DNA of 17,824 nt from NCBI GenBank assembly GCA_964373165.1, contig CAYJTF010000014.1, forward strand, positions 1-17,824, given 5' to 3'. The notes beneath the pieces are model-generated. The model ran no database searches and was not told the origin of the DNA. It saw only the letters and a program-made list of their open reading frames with translations. The DNA is from JAGVVZ01 sp964373165 (GTDB taxonomy: Archaea; Aenigmatarchaeota; Aenigmatarchaeia; CG10238-14). The position numbers were made by a program, and so were the translations under genes. Shown here piece after piece: positions 12,894 through 17,824 of the stretch. Each line of letters begins with the position of its first letter. Positions within the stretch are counted from its first letter, which is position 1.

Positions 12894-14198
12894 ATGCTTG
12901 AATATCTTTTCTACCCTCAATCCGTTTGTCTGATAGGTAATATGGATATAAATGAAAATATTTCGTCTCCAGAAAATTTTGACAACATAAAGAATAATCT
13001 TTCTGCATTTAAGGGGGGGGTATTCTTTGTGGATCTAAAAAAAGGCCGGTATTTTCCTCAGGCAGATTTGTACGTAGTTCTATTAAACGAACACGATCTA
13101 CTAGAGAATGTAGATAAGTTTTCCTGCAAATTTTGTGTTATATTGCCAGGCAACTACTCCCAAAAAAAACTTATAATTTCAAAGTTCAAGGAAAGGGGGA
13201 TAAGGTTCCTGGGACCAAACAGCGTATGCGGCATAATAAATACGGATAATGGATTGAATTTGACCTTTGAAAAAAACATATTCCCCAAAAGGGGTAATCA
13301 CTCCATAGTTTCGCAATCTGGGGGTGTTGGAGCAGCTTTGTTAGACATTGCAAGTCAAAACTCATCTATAGGCGGAATAGGCAAGTTGATTTGGCTAGGC
13401 AATGCATGGGATATAGGATTTTCTGATATAATTCATTTTCTGAACTCAGATAGACAAACCCGTTCTATTGGCCTATATATAGAAGGCTTGCAAAATGGAA
13501 AGGATTTTACATACATTGTGAGAAAAATAAATAAACCCATAGTTGCTCTGAAAAGTGGCATATATCAGCAATCCGCCAAAAGAGCGCTAACTCATACATC
13601 AAGCATTGCAGGTGAATCCAGAATCTATTCATCTGCTTTCAAACAATTGGGAATTAAGGAAGTTGATGATATAGACGAACTCTATTATACATCATATTTC
13701 TTATCTTTGAATAATGATGTGAGAGGCAAAAGAGTGGCTATAATTTCAAATGTCGGCGGTCCCTCTATATTAGCAGCAGACATATTATTGGACTCCAAAT
13801 TGGAATTGGCAGAACTTGAAAATAAAACAGTAGAAAGAATAAAGAAAAAATATCCTATGATCTCTGTTTTGAATCCTTTAGATATTATTGCTGATGCTGA
13901 CGGATCCAGATTCGAATATTGTCTGACGAGTGTTGTAAATGACAGAAATGTCGATGCTGTTTTACTGATAAATATGCTCAAAAGTTGCACATTGAAATTG
14001 GAAGACGTTAAGATAATATCAGATTTTATTAGAAAAAGCCAAAAACTGGTAATTGATGTCTCTCCGGGAATAGGAGATTGGAAGAAGATCAGAAGCGTGA
14101 TGAAAGAGAATGATATATATGTATTTAACAATCTTCACCAGGCTGTAAAAATCATCAAATCAATGCACGATTATTATATTTACAAAAATCGAAAATAA
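12894..14198 (+). CDS. NDP-forming acyl-CoA synthetase, alpha-subunit type
   Basis: This 434-residue protein has the length and layout of the alpha subunit of archaeal ADP-forming acetyl/acyl-CoA synthetase: CoA-binding, then two ligase-CoA domains. These enzymes make ATP from acyl-CoA plus ADP and phosphate. Visible motifs are LFYPQSVCLIG (5-15), GPNSVCGIIN (107-116) and VSQSGGVGAALLDIA (139-153). THTSSIAG follows, with H234 at the phosphohistidine position, then SNVGGPSILAAD (285-296). The N-terminal CoA domain is odd: it lacks the Gly-rich loop normally after LIGAS and is short. No beta subunit (ATP-grasp) gene lies nearby. An eight-G tract (13013-13020) is within the gene. Substrate unknown. 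Confidence 0.85.
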   Translation: MLEYLFYPQSVCLIGNMDINENISSPENFDNIKNNLSAFKGGVFFVDLKKGRYFPQADLYVVLLNEHDLLENVDKFSCKFCVILPGNYSQKKLIISKFKERGIRFLGPNSVCGIINTDNGLNLTFEKNIFPKRGNHSIVSQSGGVGAALLDIASQNSSIGGIGKLIWLGNAWDIGFSDIIHFLNSDRQTRSIGLYIEGLQNGKDFTYIVRKINKPIVALKSGIYQQSAKRALTHTSSIAGESRIYSSAFKQLGIKEVDDIDELYYTSYFLSLNNDVRGKRVAIISNVGGPSILAADILLDSKLELAELENKTVERIKKKYPMISVLNPLDIIADADGSRFEYCLTSVVNDRNVDAVLLINMLKSCTLKLEDVKIISDFIRKSQKLVIDVSPGIGDWKKIRSVMKENDIYVFNNLHQAVKIIKSMHDYYIYKNRK

Positions 14199-14211
14199 CA
14201 TCTGTGAGACA

Positions 14212-15150
14212 ATGAAGAAAGACTTTTTGACATTGGATGATATAAAAAGATCTGAAATATTGGAGATATTTGAATTGGCAAACAAACTAAAGAAAAGACC
14301 TTTCAGCAAGGTTCTTAAAAACAAATCTTTTGTCCTCATGTTTTTCAAACCATCAACCCGCACGAGGCTGTCATTTGAGATAGGCATACAGCAACTGGGT
14401 GGGAACAGCATATATGTAGACAGCCAGACAACCCAGGTATCCCGTGGAGAGACACCTGAAGATACCGCTAAGATAATAGAAAGATATGCGGACTGCCTAA
14501 TATCAAGAGTCTATTCCCATTCAATCCTGCAAAGAATGGCAGCAAGCACGGATAAACCTGTGATCAACGCTCTCAGTGACTTGTCCCATCCCTGCCAGAT
14601 TTTATCTGATTTGTTTACTATAAGAGAGACCTTTAAAGATCTGAAAGGATTGAAATTAGCGTATATTGGAGATGGAAATAACGTCTGCAACTCCCTTCTT
14701 TTGGGATGCTCAAAGATGGGCATGGATATAACCGTGGCTTGCCCTCAAGGCTACGAACCTAATGAAGATATGGTTAAAATTGCTAAAGGCTACTCTCAGA
14801 TCACGAAGTCAAAAATTGAAATTGTAATAGATCCTGAGAAAGCTGTCAAGAATGCGAATGTGGTATATACAGACGCGTTTTACAGCATGGGACAGGAAGA
14901 AGAAAAGGAGAAGAGAATGCAAGTGTTCCTACCAAAATATCAGGTTAATTTGGAATTAATGAAGAAGGCAGAACCTGGAGCAATATTCATGCATTGCCTG
15001 CCAGCGCATAGAGAGAATGAAGTGACGAGCGAACTACTAGACAGCAATCGCTCAGTGGTATTTGACCAGGCCGAAAACCGTCTCCATGTACAAAAGGCGT
15101 TGCTGATTAAGGTTTTAGGATTGGATAAGGTATATCCTGTTTTAAGTTGA
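14212..15150 (+). CDS. argF: Ornithine carbamoyltransferase
   Basis: OTCase joins carbamoyl phosphate to ornithine to form citrulline in arginine synthesis (or runs in reverse in the arginine deiminase pathway). The 312-residue length is typical. Carbamoyl-phosphate residues are in FKPSTRTRLSFE (45-56, STRTR 48-52) and HPCQ (126-129). The ornithine side shows SMG (225-227) and HCLPAHR (261-267) with the catalytic cysteine C262. SRGETPEDTA (77-86) replaces the common GRGE-type loop. It follows the acyl-CoA synthetase by 13 bases with TGTGAG (14202-14207) as ribosome binding site, so they are probably co-transcribed. No carbamate kinase or deiminase is near. Confidence 0.95.
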   Translation: MKKDFLTLDDIKRSEILEIFELANKLKKRPFSKVLKNKSFVLMFFKPSTRTRLSFEIGIQQLGGNSIYVDSQTTQVSRGETPEDTAKIIERYADCLISRVYSHSILQRMAASTDKPVINALSDLSHPCQILSDLFTIRETFKDLKGLKLAYIGDGNNVCNSLLLGCSKMGMDITVACPQGYEPNEDMVKIAKGYSQITKSKIEIVIDPEKAVKNANVVYTDAFYSMGQEEEKEKRMQVFLPKYQVNLELMKKAEPGAIFMHCLPAHRENEVTSELLDSNRSVVFDQAENRLHVQKALLIKVLGLDKVYPVLS

Positions 15151-15151
15151 G

Positions 15152-15898
15152 TTATTGTTCATATCTTCTTTTATATATATCCCTCTCAATTGCAGCATAT
15201 TTTTCTAAAAACGCTCTACTTATTATTTCTAAGTCTCTTGGTAATGCTTCCCAGTTTGGAAGATTTTTAACTTCTATTCTTAATAAATATGGTTGCACAA
15301 TATTGTTCAATTGATCTTCTATTTTACCACCTATAAAAGGAGTCTTGATCTTACCCGCTAAAAATTGTGCTAAAGATAAAATTAATCGGAACTCCCGCTC
15401 CAATAAGTTGTAAAATCCATCGGTATCATTTTTATATGCAGATTCGGATAGCGGTCTAATACTATAGAATCCTTGGTCTACAAGACCGCTTTCATCAGTA
15501 GCAGACGAAGGCGATGAAAGAAGAGAACTGGTTTCTCTTTCACCTCTATCTATTAATCCGTTCTTTATTCTAGTAGCCACTCTAGCTGTTTCATAGATTT
15601 TATCATAGGGGGGATTCATCAACGCAAGTCCTGCAGAAATTTTTACATCAGCAGCTTTCGCTTCTTCTATTGCTTTTCTAATCATGGATTCATAATCATG
15701 TCGTTTGAACTCTCGTATATCGATATGAGCTCCTCCCAATTTTGCAGGATCAAAAGCATCCACATATCTGCTAGCTGCATCCAATGCCCATTTGTTTGCT
15801 ATTCGGTCACCGTAAGTTTGTTGTACATAAGAAAAGGCTTCTTTAAGATGAGCTGCATATCTAGAAATTAGAACTGCCAATACTTTATCTTGGTTCAT
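15152..15898 (-). CDS. Unknown 248-aa soluble protein
   Basis: I do not recognise this mostly helical protein. I chose ATG 15896-15898, preceded by AAAGAGG. A longer frame to 15961 would overlap the divergent gene and cross the promoter. The N-terminal half is Ala-rich helical (SRYAAHLKEAFSYVQQTYG, then YESMIRKAIEEAKAADVKI). The middle is a low-complexity Ser/Asp/Glu stretch (RETSSLLSSPSSATDESG, 121-138), likely disordered. The C-terminal half is hydrophobic helices ending in a charged KYAAIERDIYKRRYEQ. An NPPY at 95-98 resembles a DNA methylase motif, but no other methylase motif accompanies it. It ends one base after the convergent argF stop. Confidence 0.75.
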   Translation of the reverse strand: MNQDKVLAVLISRYAAHLKEAFSYVQQTYGDRIANKWALDAASRYVDAFDPAKLGGAHIDIREFKRHDYESMIRKAIEEAKAADVKISAGLALMNPPYDKIYETARVATRIKNGLIDRGERETSSLLSSPSSATDESGLVDQGFYSIRPLSESAYKNDTDGFYNLLEREFRLILSLAQFLAGKIKTPFIGGKIEDQLNNIVQPYLLRIEVKNLPNWEALPRDLEIISRAFLEKYAAIERDIYKRRYEQ

Positions 15899-15911
15899 CC
15901 TCTTTTTATTA

Positions 15912-15925
15912 AACTTTAAACTTAA
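15912..15925. promoter_or_regulatory. Shared divergent TATA region
   Basis: CTTTAAACTTAAAT is nearly symmetric and lies 14-27 bases ahead of the minus start at 15898 and 25-38 ahead of the plus start at 15950. It may serve both genes, and both would be leaderless or nearly so. Confidence 0.4.
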
Positions 15926-15949
15926 ATTTTTGTAGCAAACAGTATTCTC

Positions 15950-16219
15950 ATGAATGATCACATATATGGAGATGGATCACCTCCTGGCATCTGGTACATA
16001 AACTATGTAGGAAGACCACTATACAGATTAGGAAGAAAATTAAATATTCCAAAAATAGGTTCGTTGGCAATGGCTTGCGCTCCAGGTGCCTTTATTCATA
16101 CTGTTCCTTTTTTATTTTACGGGAATGTAGCTGTAGATCTTTTTGTATTCGCTATTAGCGAACTTATTATAACAGGATTAATTTATTCAAATCATAGAAC
16201 GTATGAACGCCTAAGCTAA
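15950..16219 (+). CDS. Small two-helix membrane protein
   Basis: This 89-residue protein has a polar N-terminus with DGSPPGIWYINYVG, a basic RLGRKLNIPK stretch and two hydrophobic helices (about 37-57 and 59-80). It ends in NHRTYERLS. The positive residues before the first helix suggest an N-in hairpin. It starts at ATG 15950, 28 bases from the shared TATA region, so it is probably leaderless. It belongs to no family I recognise and runs convergent with the next membrane protein gene. Confidence 0.62.
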   Translation: MNDHIYGDGSPPGIWYINYVGRPLYRLGRKLNIPKIGSLAMACAPGAFIHTVPFLFYGNVAVDLFVFAISELIITGLIYSNHRTYERLS

Positions 16220-16232
16220 TAAAAATAAGTTT

Positions 16233-16610
16233 TTAAGCCACTCCAACAATCAAAACTATACCCAAGAGGCAACGAGCCATACGAGGAACATCTTCCTTCC
16301 AGCTCTTGGTAACAGTCAGCTCAAATCTGTGTCTGTAAATAGAGTAAAGGCCATCTATGGCCAGGAACAGTCCCACGAACGCTCCGCTTATTAGTTTTAT
16401 AACGAAAGCCAGTCCCACGAACAGTTTCATGAATCTCATCATATGATCTGGAAACTCGTCTGCTATATAACCATCCCAAAAGACAGACGCCCAAGAAGCA
16501 GGTGACTTTAATGCATTAATTATGTATTTTTGGATCCACCCCCTTGCTCCTGCAAAGAGATGTTTTATTTTTTTGAGGACCGGCATTTTCCTCTCTGGCT
16601 TCAGTGCCAT
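16233..16610 (-). CDS. Membrane protein of unknown function
   Basis: This 125-residue protein has a basic N-terminus (MALKPERKMPVLKKIKHLF), an amphipathic region up to about 58 and a strong hydrophobic helix or hairpin at 62-90 (LFVGLAFVIKLISGAFVGLF). A second hydrophobic end follows (CLLGIVLIVGVA, 114-125). The protein stops within that last helix, so the C-terminus sits in or just past the membrane. No motif suggests a reaction. It converges on the 89-residue membrane protein with a 13-base gap. A possible TATA box (GGTTTAAGAAC) lies near 16640-16650. Confidence 0.65.
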   Translation of the reverse strand: MALKPERKMPVLKKIKHLFAGARGWIQKYIINALKSPASWASVFWDGYIADEFPDHMMRFMKLFVGLAFVIKLISGAFVGLFLAIDGLYSIYRHRFELTVTKSWKEDVPRMARCLLGIVLIVGVA

Positions 16611-16812
16611 AATACAGAATTCTATATTTTCTGAGTTCTTAAACCTATCTTTTTAGGCACCAAACTGGGAACAAAAGAAGGCTTTATATTACTTTAAATC
16701 ATATTTACAGTGTTTGTTCGATCTTTATTAATTAAAAAACAATATTAAAACCTGTTTTCACTATAAAATAGTTAAACAATTCAACTAAGCATAAAAAACG
16801 GTATTTAATGGC
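16611..16812. other. AT-rich intergenic region
   Basis: These 202 bases separate two minus-strand genes. I see no RNA gene, repeat or coding signal. On the minus strand, TTTTTT at 16793-16798 could end the aminotransferase transcript. TTTAAG near 16645 and AAAATATAG near 16626 are the only promoter-like stretches, for the 125-residue gene. Confidence 0.4.
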
Positions 16813-17824
16813 TTAATTAGTCTTTTTTATGGCACTCTCTAAAATTCGTATGCCCATATCTACCTCTTCTTCATTTATGATAAGAGGTGGCGTTATTCTG
16901 ATACTTTTAGATCCGCAACCTAGGAGCAATAGTCCATTTCTAAATGCTCTTTCCTCAACTTTGTCTCTTATCTCAGTTGATTGGAGATCAATAGCAAGCA
17001 TTAATCCCAGTCCTCTTGCGTTAAACACTCTGTCTGGATAAGCATTCTCCAATTCCTTTAATCTTGATAAAACGTGCTTGCCTGTTTTACTGGCCTTTGA
17101 AATGAGCTTCTCTTTCTCAATCACTTCAATCATTTTCAATCCAACAGCCAAATCTATTCTGTCTCCTCCACCCCAAGTGCTGGATACTGCGCCTACCTCA
17201 TTGGGATCGTATTCTTTGGAGGATATAGTAGCACCTACCTGAAGCGATTTGGCTGAGCCTATTATATCCGGTCTGATATTGTAGTTCTCAAACGCCCACC
17301 ACTTTCCTGTCCTTCCTATGCCCGACTGCACCTCGTCTATGATCAATGGCGCATTATAATCTCTCGTCGTTTTTCTTAGGTTCCTTATGAATTTTTGGCT
17401 GGCTATATTATAGCCACCTTCCCCTTGAACTATCTCTGTCATGACAAATGCTACTTTTCTTTTAGCCAGTAAGTCTTTGATATCATCTATTTTCGGATCT
17501 GAATCGCTAGTGCAAAACTTTACCCTAATATGAGGTAGCTCGGGATAATTTTTCTTCTGTACAGGTTTGCTGAAAGTGTAAGTCAAGGCTCCAAGAGTCC
17601 TGCCATGAAAAGCACCAGTGCAAGAAACTCCAGGCAAAGGGCCTTTCTTCCTATAAGCAAACTTTATTGCGTTTTCAATCGCTTCTGCGCCTGAGTTGGT
17701 AAGAAAGACTTTTGTTAGGTTTGAGGGTGTTATTTTGACCAATTTTTCAGCCATTTTCATTTGTTCTTCAGAATAGAAATCCTGACCGGCAATCTTATGG
17801 ACACTGGAAGAACAATATTCTTTC
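16813..17824 (-). CDS. Class III PLP aminotransferase, lysine/ornithine type (5' end missing)
   Basis: The frame runs past the window end, so the N-terminus is missing and the internal ATG at 17760 is not the start (the frame upstream reads HKIAGQDFYSEEQ). About 336 residues remain. Cofactor motifs are TNSGAEAIENAIKFAY, the GAFHGRTLGALT loop, DEVQSGIGRTG and the Schiff-base lysine in GSAKSLQVG. The STWGGGDRIDLAVG segment and LLLLGCGSKSIRITPPL end recall L-lysine 6-aminotransferase and related archaeal enzymes more than textbook acetylornithine aminotransferase (ArgD), which usually has an F-A-K-A-L/G-G-G-x-P loop. The nearby OTCase suggests ornithine or arginine metabolism. Substrates could be lysine, ornithine or a carrier-bound form. 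Confidence 0.88.
   Translation of the reverse strand, partial: KEYCSSSVHKIAGQDFYSEEQMKMAEKLVKITPSNLTKVFLTNSGAEAIENAIKFAYRKKGPLPGVSCTGAFHGRTLGALTYTFSKPVQKKNYPELPHIRVKFCTSDSDPKIDDIKDLLAKRKVAFVMTEIVQGEGGYNIASQKFIRNLRKTTRDYNAPLIIDEVQSGIGRTGKWWAFENYNIRPDIIGSAKSLQVGATISSKEYDPNEVGAVSSTWGGGDRIDLAVGLKMIEVIEKEKLISKASKTGKHVLSRLKELENAYPDRVFNARGLGLMLAIDLQSTEIRDKVEERAFRNGLLLLGCGSKSIRITPPLIINEEEVDMGIRILESAIKKTN

Noticed and set aside
13685..14131. Minus-strand 148-codon frame
   Set aside because: It is the reverse of the conserved ligase-CoA domain of the acyl-CoA synthetase; a shadow frame.
15596..15616. NPPY motif suggesting a DNA methyltransferase in the 248-aa protein
   Set aside because: There is no SAM-binding FxGxG or other methylase motif, and the surrounding region is a plain helix. 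Probably coincidence.
1..17824. CRISPR array, insertion sequence or prophage
   Set aside because: I saw no regularly spaced repeats, transposase, integrase or terminal inverted repeats in the window.

Overview
This window comes from an AT-rich archaeon. The signs are the archaeal ribosomal-protein/RNA-polymerase cluster eL18-uL13-uS9-RpoN-RpoK, a tRNA gene with no encoded CCA and a short loop intron, a beta-CASP nuclease of the archaeal CPSF type, RtcA, an archaeal-type TyrRS, TATA boxes about 25 bases ahead of many genes, and ribosome binding sites of the GGTGAT type. Non-ATG starts (TTG, GTG and one apparent ATA) are common. I cannot fix the lineage. The small genes and tiny tRNA intron would suit a DPANN-like or euryarchaeal group, but that is only an impression.

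Layout. (1) 1-6116, plus strand: the end of an upstream gene and a small unknown ORF are followed by a putative operator and TATA box. After these comes a tightly packed operon: winged-helix regulator, unknown 112-aa protein, short prephenate dehydratase-like protein, class I/II aminotransferase, TyrA-like dehydrogenase, DAHP synthase-like aldolase, AlaX-type tRNA editing protein, a 46-aa micro-ORF and tyrosyl-tRNA synthetase. Genes overlap (ATGA) or lie a few bases apart. (2) 6177-8413, minus strand: eL18, uL13, uS9, rpoN (63 aa, no ATG/GTG/TTG start), a four-helix membrane protein and rpoK. (3) 8518-8853, minus strand: a small membrane protein and tRNA-Gly(CCC). (4) 8914-12514, plus strand: beta-CASP nuclease, HD-GYP-like protein, two small unknown proteins and RtcA. 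(5) 12511-15150: an unknown minus-strand gene, then an NDP-forming acyl-CoA synthetase alpha-like protein and ornithine carbamoyltransferase. (6) 15152-17824: three unknown genes and a class III aminotransferase of lysine/ornithine type cut by the window end.

How the genes fit. The first operon couples the entry step of the shikimate pathway, prephenate conversion, transamination and tyrosine charging. It could simply be a regulated tyrosine/phenylalanine unit. However, the prephenate dehydratase-like protein has no ACT domain and has lost the TRF catalytic motif, and so resembles non-aromatising prephenate decarboxylases of the bacilysin BacA type. This makes it possible that the operon makes a modified aromatic or alicyclic amino acid beside its own TyrRS and an editing protein. 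That is the most interesting hypothesis here and is unproven. Regions 2-4 are mostly transcription, translation and RNA processing. Regions 5-6 hold arginine-related metabolism (OTCase and, further off, a class III aminotransferase) and acyl-CoA energy metabolism.
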